A stretch of DNA of 64,000 bases from an uncultured Duncaniella sp. (GTDB lineage: Bacteria; Bacteroidota; Bacteroidia; Bacteroidales; Muribaculaceae), in assembly GCA_958352885.1 (NCBI GenBank), contig CATWQI010000003.1, positions 62,001-126,000 of the forward strand, given 5' to 3'. Position 1 is the first letter of the stretch. The number at the start of each line of letters is the position of its first letter. A model generated the notes under the pieces. That model saw only the letters and a list, made by a program, of their open reading frames with translations. It was not told the origin of the DNA and ran no database searches. A program made the position numbers and the translations under genes. Below, piece by piece: positions 17,192-25,947 of this stretch.

Positions 17192-20113
17192 ATGAAATTT
17201 TCCTTTCTGACCTTAATTTCGGCTTTAATATTATCCTTCTTACCTCTAAGGGGAGCTGCTGTTTCGGCACAAAGCTATGAAAAAGATTTCGAGACTCTGA
17301 TGCTTACCGGTAATTACCTGGATTTCAAAAATTATTACGATAATTTCTTAAAGCAACCAGTACCTAAGACCGAACCTGAGAAATCAGGTCATTACGCAAT
17401 GTTGACACGCCTGTGCGCAAGGCTCGTACTGCGTGACAAGTCCAAGGAATACCTATCTAAGATAGATTTGAATAAGATAGTCAACTCTGATTACAAGCGA
17501 TTAGTTGACAATGCCTACTGTGAGGAGATGATTCAACAGATTCAAGGATTTGAGACAGTCGACATTGACTATATGTTCAAAAGACTTGTAAATATTTACG
17601 GTCAGAGCGGGATTAAGACTTCCGAATTTTTCCGTCTTATGGGTCAAATGGAACAATATCTCAATAATTATGCTGATGCGCTTAATACCTACGAAGCTGT
17701 ATTTGCCCTTATGGAAGATACAAATGTTTCCATAGCATTTAAAGCTGAGATAATGCTTGATTATATTGAAATATATATTGCAGCAGGACAATATGAAAAA
17801 GCTTCTGAACTTTTGTCATCAGTCATTTCACTCACAAATAAAAATTGCTCTGACAAATCAATCCTAAAAGCTCGTACAGCCTACGTAAGTGGGCGTATGT
17901 CAACCTCATTAAACGAACTTGACAAGGCAAAAAAATTCTATGATGATGCAAAAATCAAGATGGAAAACAATGGAGAACTCCAAAACAGTCTTTATCCGCA
18001 GATTCTAAAGAATATGGGAATCATTTCCATGACCCAAGGAGATTTTAACACAGCCATAATACACTTCAACAATTATAGAAAATCAGCCATAGAAATATAT
18101 GGTCAAAATACTTTTCCTTGGTATGACGCAAGCGTTTATCGTCTGGATGCTATTCTTGCAGCCGGCGATTTTGAAATGTTCGAGAAAGAATCATCTAAAA
18201 TAGAAAACTTCACAGATAAAGCCAATTTCAAATGGACACCATTGTCTATAAAATCCGTCGGTCATTTTTATAAAACCGTTGGAGATAATATGTGTAGGTA
18301 CAATATGCCAAATATAGCCGTTATGATGTATCAACTGATACTTGATATGACTAAGAATATAGATGCAGAAAATGAGATAGAAATTAGAAATATATACAAT
18401 TTATTGGGCTATACATATATTAGTGCAGATAACCATGTGGAAGCTGCGAAATGTTTCACCGCTCAGCTCGACATTGACCGCAAATATGCCCATGATGTAT
18501 TCATGTTTCTACCCGAGGCGCAGCGGTCAGCCTACTGGGGACGGCTTGAGCCGATGATGAACCGTCTGTTCAACCTCAACCGCGAAGGGTCGGTGACGAT
18601 TTCGGACGGCACAGTGACAGAAATAAAGGCTGAATTGCCACAGTCGGTAACCGGAAGTCTGCTCTATGACGCATCCCTGCTCAACAAAGGTTTGATGCTG
18701 GAAGCATCTGTCAACCTGCGCCGGCTGCTCCAGAAATCCAACAATCCGGAACTGCTGATGCTCAGCGACAGACTGTCGCTGCTTCGCCGTAAACAAGCCT
18801 CAACCGGTTCACTGACTCCGGAAGAAAAAGCCAAAGCCACATCGCTCGAAGAAAAAATCATGAAGGAATCACGCCAGTATGGCGATTTCATGAACTTCGC
18901 CAATATAAAGTGGCAGGATATTCACAAGAAACTGAGGAATGACGAGGTAGCGGTAGAGTTTGTAATGTCACGCAACGGTGACATCGAATATTATTCAGCC
19001 GAATTGCTCCGCAAGTCGTTCGCCGAACCGAAACACATATTCCTGTTTGCCTTGAAAAAAGGTGACAAACGGTTTGACCGTGCCAATATCTATGACTCCA
19101 AAACCATCCACTCAAAGGTATGGAAAAAGATTCTCGCCCACGTTAATGAAGGTGAGACAATCTATTTCGCCCCTGCCGGTAAACTCTATAACCTCGCCAT
19201 AGAACACGCCATGGTGACTGACGGAAAAAGAATGAATATGATGTACAACCCCGTGCGCCTCTCTTCCACACGAGAGCTTGCCATGAACCGTCCGTCAAAT
19301 ACCAACCGCAACGCCGTGCTCTACGGAGGGCTGAACTACGATACCGACATAGAGGATATGCAGCTACTGGCTCAGACCGTATCGCTCTCACGAGGCATCC
19401 CGAGAACGCTCACTGTGGATATGGAGAGTCGTGACGCATGGGGATTCCTGCCGGGCACACTTTCGGAAGTCAACTCCATATCAGAACATCTCTCTGCCGG
19501 TTCGAAATACAAATACAAACTCATCACCGGAGATGAGGGCACTGAGGAAAGTTTCAAGAGTCTGTCAGGCGGTGACAATCGTATACTACATATAGCAACC
19601 CACGGATTTTACCTGCCGCCGGATGTCAGAGAGTCGGATTTCGTGGCTGCCAACTATGCCGTTGACGATAATTCACTCTACCGTTCGGCATTGGTGCTCA
19701 GCGGTGGCAACAACGGATGGCTTTTTCCTGAACTTATACCGGAGGATTTGGAGGACGGCATGCTAACTGCAAAAGAGATTTCCGAAATGGATTTATCCAA
19801 TACTGATTTAGTGGTAATGTCGGCTTGCCAGACAGGTCTGGGTGATGTGACAAGCGAGGGTGTGTTCGGACTTCAGCGCGCATTTAAACTTGCCGGAGCA
19901 AAGACCCTTGTGATGAGTCTGTCACCGGTTCATGACGATGCCACACGAGTGCTTATGGAGGAATTTTACTCATCATTATTCAATGGAGACTCTACTCGTG
20001 CTGCTTTCGCAAAAGCGCAGAATAAGGTAAAAAATTCCAAATTCAATATTGACGGTAAGACTCTACCAGGTTCATTGCCTCAGTTCTGGGCTCCGTTTGT
20101 GATTATGGACTAA
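17192..20113 (+). CDS. Exported TPR-CHAT caspase-like protease
   Basis: A 973-residue protein read from the ATG at 17192 (a TTG at 17180 is less likely). A signal peptide ends near AVSA (about residue 26). Residues about 30-440 are TPR-like helices, 440-560 are linker with a coiled segment, and about 570-973 form the CHAT domain of the caspase-like clan CD. The catalytic dyad is visible: His804 in HIATHGF and Cys879 in SACQTGLGD, followed by the usual GVFGLQRAFKLAGAKTLVMSL and the C-terminal FWAPFVIM. It should cleave proteins, here outside the cytoplasm. The N-terminal half is more AT-rich than the protease half, hinting at domain exchange. It diverges from the TPR/CHASE2 operon. Confidence 0.9.
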   Translation: MKFSFLTLISALILSFLPLRGAAVSAQSYEKDFETLMLTGNYLDFKNYYDNFLKQPVPKTEPEKSGHYAMLTRLCARLVLRDKSKEYLSKIDLNKIVNSDYKRLVDNAYCEEMIQQIQGFETVDIDYMFKRLVNIYGQSGIKTSEFFRLMGQMEQYLNNYADALNTYEAVFALMEDTNVSIAFKAEIMLDYIEIYIAAGQYEKASELLSSVISLTNKNCSDKSILKARTAYVSGRMSTSLNELDKAKKFYDDAKIKMENNGELQNSLYPQILKNMGIISMTQGDFNTAIIHFNNYRKSAIEIYGQNTFPWYDASVYRLDAILAAGDFEMFEKESSKIENFTDKANFKWTPLSIKSVGHFYKTVGDNMCRYNMPNIAVMMYQLILDMTKNIDAENEIEIRNIYNLLGYTYISADNHVEAAKCFTAQLDIDRKYAHDVFMFLPEAQRSAYWGRLEPMMNRLFNLNREGSVTISDGTVTEIKAELPQSVTGSLLYDASLLNKGLMLEASVNLRRLLQKSNNPELLMLSDRLSLLRRKQASTGSLTPEEKAKATSLEEKIMKESRQYGDFMNFANIKWQDIHKKLRNDEVAVEFVMSRNGDIEYYSAELLRKSFAEPKHIFLFALKKGDKRFDRANIYDSKTIHSKVWKKILAHVNEGETIYFAPAGKLYNLAIEHAMVTDGKRMNMMYNPVRLSSTRELAMNRPSNTNRNAVLYGGLNYDTDIEDMQLLAQTVSLSRGIPRTLTVDMESRDAWGFLPGTLSEVNSISEHLSAGSKYKYKLITGDEGTEESFKSLSGGDNRILHIATHGFYLPPDVRESDFVAANYAVDDNSLYRSALVLSGGNNGWLFPELIPEDLEDGMLTAKEISEMDLSNTDLVVMSACQTGLGDVTSEGVFGLQRAFKLAGAKTLVMSLSPVHDDATRVLMEEFYSSLFNGDSTRAAFAKAQNKVKNSKFNIDGKTLPGSLPQFWAPFVIMD

Positions 20114-20179
20114 AATAACGACCTTTGCATATAATTTACTAAAAGCATATACATAATTTAGCTAATACCACAACTTACC

Positions 20180-21142
20180 ATGTTGAAAAGATCATTATCA
20201 CTTATTGTCATGCTCTTAGGCATTCTCTCCGTCGGAGCGGAGGAACGCCATTATGACTTTGTAGTTGCCAAGGACGGGAGCGGTGATTTCACCACTGTGC
20301 AGGAGGCTATAAATGCCGTACCTGATTTCCGAAAGGCAAACCGTACAAACATTCTTATTAAAAAAGGGAACTACAAGGAAAAACTAATCATACCCGAATG
20401 CAAGATTAATCTCACCATTACGGGTGAGGACGGTGCCGTAATCACTTATGATGACTATGCCTCTAAACTCAACCGTTTCGGAGAGGAGAAATCGACATCC
20501 GGGTCCGCTTCATGCTATATTTACGCTCCTGATTTCGTAGCGGAGAATATCACATTCGAGAATACAGCCGGAGCTGTCGGTCAGGCTGTGGCGTGTTTCG
20601 TTAGCGGTGACCGTGCCACATTCCGGAAATGTCGTTTTTTAGGGCATCAGGACACTCTTTATACTTACGGATATCCTACACGTCAGTATTATGAGGATTG
20701 TTACATAGAAGGCACCGTAGATTTCATTTTCGGCAAAGCTACAGCAGTGTTCAACCGCTGCACTATTCACAGTAAGGGTGACGGCTATGTGACAGCACCT
20801 GCTACTCCCGAGGGGGAGAAACACGGATATGTGTTTATGGACTGTAACCTCACTGCCGACCAAAATGTCAAGCGTGTATATCTGTCCCGTCCATGGCGCC
20901 CGTTCGCACAAGCTATCTATATACGTTGCAATCTCGGCAAGCATATAGTACCCGAAGGATGGAACAATTGGGGTAAGACTTCAAACGAACAGACCGTTAA
21001 CTATGCCGAATACCAAAGTATAGGCGAAGGTGCAAATCCGTCAGCTCGTACGGGTTATTCGAGACAGCTCACAGACATAACTCCATATTCAATCCAATCT
21101 GTTCTCGGCGGAAACGATAACTGGAATCCGACTGACAATTGA
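20180..21142 (+). CDS. Pectinesterase (carbohydrate esterase family 8)
   Basis: A 320-residue pectin methylesterase with a signal peptide ending near VGA (about residue 20). The right-handed beta-helix family motifs are present: GSGDFTTVQEAI, GQAVAC (catalytic-site Gln), GHQDTLY and CYIEGTVDFIFG (the two catalytic Asp residues), and LSRPWRPFA. It de-esterifies homogalacturonan so that lyases and hydrolases can attack it. No SusC/SusD pair is adjacent, so it is not part of a classical polysaccharide utilisation locus here. A strong terminator follows. Confidence 0.95.
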   Translation: MLKRSLSLIVMLLGILSVGAEERHYDFVVAKDGSGDFTTVQEAINAVPDFRKANRTNILIKKGNYKEKLIIPECKINLTITGEDGAVITYDDYASKLNRFGEEKSTSGSASCYIYAPDFVAENITFENTAGAVGQAVACFVSGDRATFRKCRFLGHQDTLYTYGYPTRQYYEDCYIEGTVDFIFGKATAVFNRCTIHSKGDGYVTAPATPEGEKHGYVFMDCNLTADQNVKRVYLSRPWRPFAQAIYIRCNLGKHIVPEGWNNWGKTSNEQTVNYAEYQSIGEGANPSARTGYSRQLTDITPYSIQSVLGGNDNWNPTDN

Positions 21143-21175
21143 AAAGACAGACAATAATCATCAAGACACAACTAA

Positions 21176-21220
21176 AAATAAATAGCCGGGTGAATAATTC
21201 ACCCGGCTATTTATTTTTTT
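21176..21220. terminator. Bidirectional terminator between pectinesterase and leuS
   Basis: A roughly 19-base-pair stem with a three-base loop. Its core arms are AATAGCCGGGTGAA and TTCACCCGGCTATT. A T run follows on the plus strand (21213-21220) and an A-rich run precedes it, which suits termination from both convergent genes. Confidence 0.9.
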
Positions 21221-21246
21221 GTAATGTATTTCTTTTCTTATGAATC

Positions 21247-24021
21247 TTAGCCTACAACAATATTCACTATCTTGTTGGGGACAACGATAATCTTACGTAT
21301 AGTCTTTCCTTCAAGCCACTTGGCAGCAGATTCATGTTCGAGTGCAAGTTTCTCCACTTCTTCTTTGGGTGTTTCTGCAGGAACCTGAATGTTGAAACGA
21401 GCTTTTCCGTTGAATGACACAGCATAGTTCACACTGTTCTCCTTGAGGTATTCCTCATTCCATACAGGCCACTTGGCATCGTTTATGGTAGTGGTATTTC
21501 CAAGTGCCGAATGCCATAATTCCTCTGCTATATGCGGTGCGAACGGAGCAAGAATGACGAGCAGGTCGCCCAGTATCTCGCGTGAGTGACACTTGCAGGA
21601 ATTAAGCTCATTCACGCATATCATAAACGCCGCTACCGAGGTATTGTAGCTGAATGACTCAATGTCACCTGTCACCTTCTTTATGAGCTTGTGGAGGGCC
21701 TTAAGAGCCTCAGGCGACGGTTTGGAATCATCAACGAGACATTGGTCACCCTTGTAGTAGAGACCCCAGAGTTTCTTAAGGAAACGGTTTACTCCGTCGA
21801 TACCGTTGGTATCCCATGGCTTGCTCTGCTCCAGCGGACCGAGGAACATCTCATACAGACGCAGTGTATCGGCGCCGTAACGCTCCACTATATCGTCGGG
21901 GTTGACAACATTGAACATCGATTTCGACATCTTTTCTACCGCCCAGCCGCACACATACTTGCCATCCTCAAGGATAAACTCTGCATCCTTGTAGTCAGGA
22001 CGCCATGCGCGGAACGCATCGACATCAAGTATATCGTTGGAAACAATATTCACATCGACGTGTATAGGAGTTGTCTCATACTTGTCTTTCAGACCTAACG
22101 ATACGAAAGTATTGGTGTCCTTAATACGGTATACAAAGTTACTGCGCCCCTGAATCATGCCCTGGTTGATAAGCTTTTTGAATGGCTCAGGCTCGCATAC
22201 ATATCCGAGGTCATACAGGAATTTGTTCCAGAAGCGTGAGTAGATAAGGTGACCTGTGGCATGCTCGGTACCGCCTATGTAAAGGTCCACATTGCGCCAG
22301 TACTCGTCGGCTTCCTTTGACACGAGCGCATTCTCATTATGCGGATCCATGTAGCGGAGATAGTAGGCGGAAGAGCCTGCGAAACCCGGCATGGTATTCA
22401 GTTCGATAGGATATCCGTCCTGTGTAACCCAATTCTTAGCGCGTCCCAGCGGCGGTTCGCCAGTCTCGGTGGGTAGGTATTTGTCCACCTCAGGCAGAAG
22501 CAGCGGGAGCTGTGACTCATCCATAAGAGTAGGTATGCCGTTCTTATAATATACAGGGAAAGGTTCGCCCCAGTAACGCTGACGGCTGAAGATAGCGTCG
22601 CGTAGACGATAGTTGACCTTGACCTTGCCTACCCCCTTTTCTTCAATAAACTTCTTGGTGGCAGCGATCGCATCCTTTACCTCCATACCGTTGAGGTCAA
22701 GCTCGTCGGAGGCACTGTTAATCATCTTGCCGCTCTTGGCATCGAAGCTCTGCTCCGAGACGTCACATCCTTCAATAAGGGGTATGACGGGCAAATCGAA
22801 ATGTCTTGCGAAAGCGTAGTCGCGGCTGTCATGTGCCGGCACAGCCATGATGGCGCCTGTTCCATATCCGGCGAGCACATAGTCGCTTATCCATACGGGG
22901 ATTTCCTTGCCGGTAAGAGGATTGATGGCATAGCTGCCCGAAAATACGCCACTTACTTTCTTGTCAATCATACGCTCACGCTCTGTCTTATGCTTGATGC
23001 TGTCAAGGTACTCTTTCACAGCGTCAGCCTGCTCCGGAGTAGTGACCTGCTTAACGTATTCGCTTTCAGGCGCAAGTACCATGAAAGTAACGCCAAACAC
23101 TGTATCGGCGCGTGTGGTGAAGATTTCGAGGTCTATGTCGCTTCCTGCTATGTGGAATTTCATTTCTGCGCCCTCAGAGCGTCCTATCCAGTTACGCTGG
23201 GTCTCTTTGAGCGAGTCAGTCCAGTCAATAGTGTCGAGTCCGTCCAGCAGACGCTGCGCATAAGCTGAAACACGCAGACACCACTGATACATCAGTTTCT
23301 GCTCTACAGGATATCCGCCGCGTATTGAAAGCCCCTCGCTCACCTCATCGTTGGCAAGTACTGTGCCGAGCTGCGGACACCAGTTCACCATCGTGTTGCC
23401 GAGATAAGCTATGCGGTAGTTCATAAGGGTGTCGCTTTTCTGTTTCTCGTCCATAGCGTTCCACTCTTCGGCTGTAAAGTCGAGTTCTTCGGCGCATGCA
23501 GCATGAATACCTTTGCTTCCCTCCTTTTCGAAATGTTTCACCAGGTCTGAAACAGGCATAGCCTTGTTCTTCTCGGTGTCATAGTAACTCTCCACCATCT
23601 TCATGAACGCCCATTGTGTCCATTTATAGAACTTAGGGTCACATGTGCGTACCTCTCTGTCCCAATCGTAGCAGAACCCAATCTTGTCGAGCTGGCTGCG
23701 ATAACGGGCTATATTGTCAGTGGTAGTCTTTTCAGGATGCTGCCCTGTCTGGATGGCATATTGCTCTGCCGGCAGACCGTAAGCATCGTACCCCATCGGA
23801 TGGAGCACATTGAAACCCTGAAGACGTTTGTAGCGGGAATATATATCGGAGGCTATATATCCTAACGGGTGACCTACATGGAGTCCGGCACCCGACGGAT
23901 ATGGGAACATGTCAAGTACATAAAACTTCGGACGCGATGCGTCAATCTCCGCTTTATATACCTTATTTTCGCGCCACGCTTTCTGCCAGCGTGACTCTAT
24001 TTCTCTATGATTGTATTCCAT
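21247..24021 (-). CDS. leuS: Leucyl-tRNA synthetase
   Basis: A 924-residue class I aminoacyl-tRNA synthetase. Seen: the HIGH-type motif in GAGLHVGHPLG near residue 45, the connective editing domain (about 230-440) with TTRADTVFG and the GTGAIMAVPAHDSRD segment, the KMSKS motif in VEKMSKSMFNVV near 650, and the anticodon-binding C-terminal domain. It charges tRNA-Leu. It starts 21 bases after the nadA stop, so nadA and leuS form one minus-strand operon. Confidence 0.98.
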   Translation of the reverse strand: MEYNHREIESRWQKAWRENKVYKAEIDASRPKFYVLDMFPYPSGAGLHVGHPLGYIASDIYSRYKRLQGFNVLHPMGYDAYGLPAEQYAIQTGQHPEKTTTDNIARYRSQLDKIGFCYDWDREVRTCDPKFYKWTQWAFMKMVESYYDTEKNKAMPVSDLVKHFEKEGSKGIHAACAEELDFTAEEWNAMDEKQKSDTLMNYRIAYLGNTMVNWCPQLGTVLANDEVSEGLSIRGGYPVEQKLMYQWCLRVSAYAQRLLDGLDTIDWTDSLKETQRNWIGRSEGAEMKFHIAGSDIDLEIFTTRADTVFGVTFMVLAPESEYVKQVTTPEQADAVKEYLDSIKHKTERERMIDKKVSGVFSGSYAINPLTGKEIPVWISDYVLAGYGTGAIMAVPAHDSRDYAFARHFDLPVIPLIEGCDVSEQSFDAKSGKMINSASDELDLNGMEVKDAIAATKKFIEEKGVGKVKVNYRLRDAIFSRQRYWGEPFPVYYKNGIPTLMDESQLPLLLPEVDKYLPTETGEPPLGRAKNWVTQDGYPIELNTMPGFAGSSAYYLRYMDPHNENALVSKEADEYWRNVDLYIGGTEHATGHLIYSRFWNKFLYDLGYVCEPEPFKKLINQGMIQGRSNFVYRIKDTNTFVSLGLKDKYETTPIHVDVNIVSNDILDVDAFRAWRPDYKDAEFILEDGKYVCGWAVEKMSKSMFNVVNPDDIVERYGADTLRLYEMFLGPLEQSKPWDTNGIDGVNRFLKKLWGLYYKGDQCLVDDSKPSPEALKALHKLIKKVTGDIESFSYNTSVAAFMICVNELNSCKCHSREILGDLLVILAPFAPHIAEELWHSALGNTTTINDAKWPVWNEEYLKENSVNYAVSFNGKARFNIQVPAETPKEEVEKLALEHESAAKWLEGKTIRKIIVVPNKIVNIVVG

Positions 24022-24042
24022 TATATTATGTTTTTATATATT

Positions 24043-25011
24043 TTACTTACTTAATTCCAGCATACGGGTGATGGGTCTGCGGGCACGTTCTATTATATTC
24101 TCGTCCACATGCACCTCCGGAAGCTCGTAACGGAGGGAATTGTAAAGCTTCTCAAGAGTGTTCAGCTTCATGAAAGCACAGTCGTTACATGCGCATGTTG
24201 AATCATTGGGCGGTGCAGGTATGAATGTCTTGTCGGGACATTGGCGACGCATCTCATGGAGGATACCGCTCTCGGTTGCCACTATGAATTCTGTATTGTC
24301 CGATTCGGTAGCCCACTTGAGCAGAACAGCTGTCGAACCAACCTTGTCAGCCACCAGGCGAATTGGAGCCGGACATTCGGGATGAACCAGTATTTTGGCT
24401 TCGGGATGGAGTTTTTTCAGCTCTATTATTTTGTCGAGCGAGAACTGCTCATGCACATGGCACGCACCGTTCCATAACACCATGTCACGTCCGGTCTCAC
24501 TATTGATATAATTGCCGAGATTACGGTCGGGACCGAAGATGATTTTCTCGTCAGCGGGGAGAGAATTGATAATTTTCATCGCATTGCCCGAAGTCACAAC
24601 TATGTCGGTGAGAGCTTTCACGGCAGCCGAAGTGTTGACATAGGAAATCACCGTGTATCCCGGATGTTCGTTTATAAATTTCTCAAGCTCATCGGCAGGA
24701 CAACTGTCGGCAAGCGAACAACCGGCATTGAGGTCAGGAACCAGCACCTTTTTATCAGGGCAGAGAATCTTGACAGTCTCTCCCATGAAGTGGACGCCAC
24801 ACATCACAATCAAAGGATTGTCGAGTGTCTCGGCTATCTGAGCCAATGCAAGAGAGTCGCCGACGAAATCAGCCAAATCCTGAATTTCACCCACCGTGTA
24901 GTAATGTGCGAGGATGACAGCGTTTTTCTCCTTTTTAAGTCGGAGTATCTCATTCTTTAAATCGAGACTTTTGTCAATGGGCGCTTCCACGTACCCTTTG
25001 TCAACATTCAT
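24043..25011 (-). CDS. nadA: Quinolinate synthase A
   Basis: A 322-residue [4Fe-4S] enzyme that condenses iminoaspartate with dihydroxyacetone phosphate to quinolinate in NAD synthesis. Seen: the AHYYTVGEIQDLADFVGDS start motif, cluster-ligand cysteines in VMCGVHFMGE, WNGACHVHEQF and the C-terminal TCACNDCAFM, and HPECPAPIR. No nadB or nadC lies in the window. The promoter is about 200 bases upstream at 25219-25249. Confidence 0.97.
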   Translation of the reverse strand: MNVDKGYVEAPIDKSLDLKNEILRLKKEKNAVILAHYYTVGEIQDLADFVGDSLALAQIAETLDNPLIVMCGVHFMGETVKILCPDKKVLVPDLNAGCSLADSCPADELEKFINEHPGYTVISYVNTSAAVKALTDIVVTSGNAMKIINSLPADEKIIFGPDRNLGNYINSETGRDMVLWNGACHVHEQFSLDKIIELKKLHPEAKILVHPECPAPIRLVADKVGSTAVLLKWATESDNTEFIVATESGILHEMRRQCPDKTFIPAPPNDSTCACNDCAFMKLNTLEKLYNSLRYELPEVHVDENIIERARRPITRMLELSK

Positions 25012-25193
25012 CTATTTTTATGTTTTGAAAAAATTTTTTTAAAAAAGTTCTTTAAGAGGAATAATATTAGATGTTAAAACATGAAGTAACTTTTTAGCCA
25101 TTTGCTTGCATTATTGGGTTATTGCACTCCAATTAACAATATCTTCATGGTTATAAACATCATAACTCTCTAAGAATCCGATATTTGATTAGT

Positions 25194-25424
25194 TTATTAA
25201 CATTGTGTTAATAATGTGCAAAGTTAAAAACTTTTCAGCAGATAAACAACCGTAAAATGTTGAAAACCCTATTGAAAACCTATCAGCAGATTATTAATAA
25301 CTAATTTGTTTTCCAAGGAATAATATATATATCGTATTGAGTCTGAGATATGCAACAGTAATCTTTTAAAAACCATTGAAACCTTTTCAACACTTATCAA
25401 CATAGTTATCAACAATGTTAATAA
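25194..25424. other. oriC: Candidate chromosomal replication origin (oriC)
   Basis: Seven 9-mers near the DnaA box TTATCCACA lie in 231 bases. Plus strand: TTATTAACA at 25194, TTTTCAACA at 25384, TTATCAACA at 25394 and 25406. Minus-strand copies start at 25206, 25258 and 25416. The boxes sit in very AT-rich DNA, the flanking genes diverge, and a parS-type site lies 25 kb away. In a few 60-base lines counted by hand, plus-strand genes left of here held more C than G and those to the right slightly more G than C, in the direction expected for an origin. No dnaA gene is in the window; in Bacteroidota the origin need not adjoin dnaA. Confidence 0.45.
25219..25249 (-). promoter_or_regulatory. Promoter of nadA-leuS
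   Basis: Minus strand: TTG at 25249-25247, a 20-base spacer, then TAACTTTG at 25226-25219. This is an exact -33/-7 match and gives a leader of about 200 bases before nadA. It lies inside the candidate origin. Confidence 0.65.
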
Positions 25425-25430
25425 CGTAAA

Positions 25431-25492
25431 AAAACAGAAGAGCAGACATGACAGATTTTAATGATTATCTGTATTGTCTGCTCTTCTGTTTT
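25431..25492. repeat. 18-bp perfect inverted repeat / hairpin
   Basis: Arms at 25431-25448 and 25475-25492 are perfect reverse complements (left arm AAAACAGAAGAGCAGACA). A further six-base pairing inside (25451-25456 with 25467-25472) leaves a ten-base loop. On the minus strand the hairpin is followed by seven T residues, so it could terminate leftward transcription; it borders the DnaA-box cluster. Confidence 0.75.
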
Positions 25493-25575
25493 AGCGATGA
25501 AATTTCTTATCGTATATAAAACAATAAGTAATGAAAAATATAGGGGGTTATTGTATCTTTTACGTTTAGTTTTTT

Positions 25576-25676
25576 GTATAAAAAAATGGGGGAACTTCAC
25601 AGCCCACCCCATGCTTTAACCTAACTTTTGTTGACTTTAAACTTATTGATAGTAGCTAAATTCCACTGACGTTATT
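25576..25676 (-). ncRNA. Possible small RNA, about 100 nt
   Basis: On the minus strand a -7-like element TAATTTTG (25690-25683) is followed about 65 bases later by a hairpin (ATGGGG pairing with CCCCAT, 25583-25612) and then seven T residues (25582-25576), a textbook terminator. No -33 element is convincing. The small frame starting at 25612 has no ribosome-binding site and begins inside the terminator stem. I do not recognise a known RNA family. Confidence 0.35.
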
Positions 25677-25877
25677 CGTGTGCAAAATTATACATAAAAA
25701 ATTTAATCGGAAACATATTGTAGTTAAGAATAGTTAATTGTTATACATGATGTGACATTTTGATTACAAAAAGGTAAGAAATGAAGCTATATGGTAAATT
25801 ATAATTACAAATTGTAAAAAATGTGGCTCAAATTGGAAAAAATAGGGTAAAAGATACTGTAACTCAAATTAAAATAT

Positions 25878-25885
25878 TATATTTG
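25878..25885 (+). promoter_or_regulatory. -7 element of the glycosyltransferase gene
   Basis: TATATTTG, an exact TAnnTTTG match, about 60 bases before the ATG at 25948. No well-spaced -33 element. Confidence 0.5.
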
Positions 25886-25947
25886 CGTGACGGGAATTTT
25901 TCTGACCGTTTCAACATTTATAAAACATTAAGACCAGACCTTTTACC

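Larger units (their letters stand above)
25012..25947. other. 936-bp AT-rich non-coding region
   Basis: This gap between the divergent genes nadA and a glycosyltransferase has no convincing gene. It holds the nadA promoter, a cluster of seven DnaA-box-like 9-mers (25194-25424), an 18-base-pair hairpin (25431-25492), a possible terminated small RNA on the minus strand (25576-25676) and a promoter element for the glycosyltransferase (25878-25885). The rest is AT-rich DNA in which I see nothing specific. Confidence 0.85.

Noticed and set aside
20121..20128. GACCTTTG as promoter of the pectinesterase gene
   Set aside because: The first base of TAnnTTTG is wrong and no -33 element is spaced correctly.
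25418..25612. 64-codon frame on the minus strand in the nadA-glycosyltransferase gap
   Set aside because: It begins inside a terminator-like stem, has no ribosome-binding site, is very AT-rich and looks like translated non-coding DNA.
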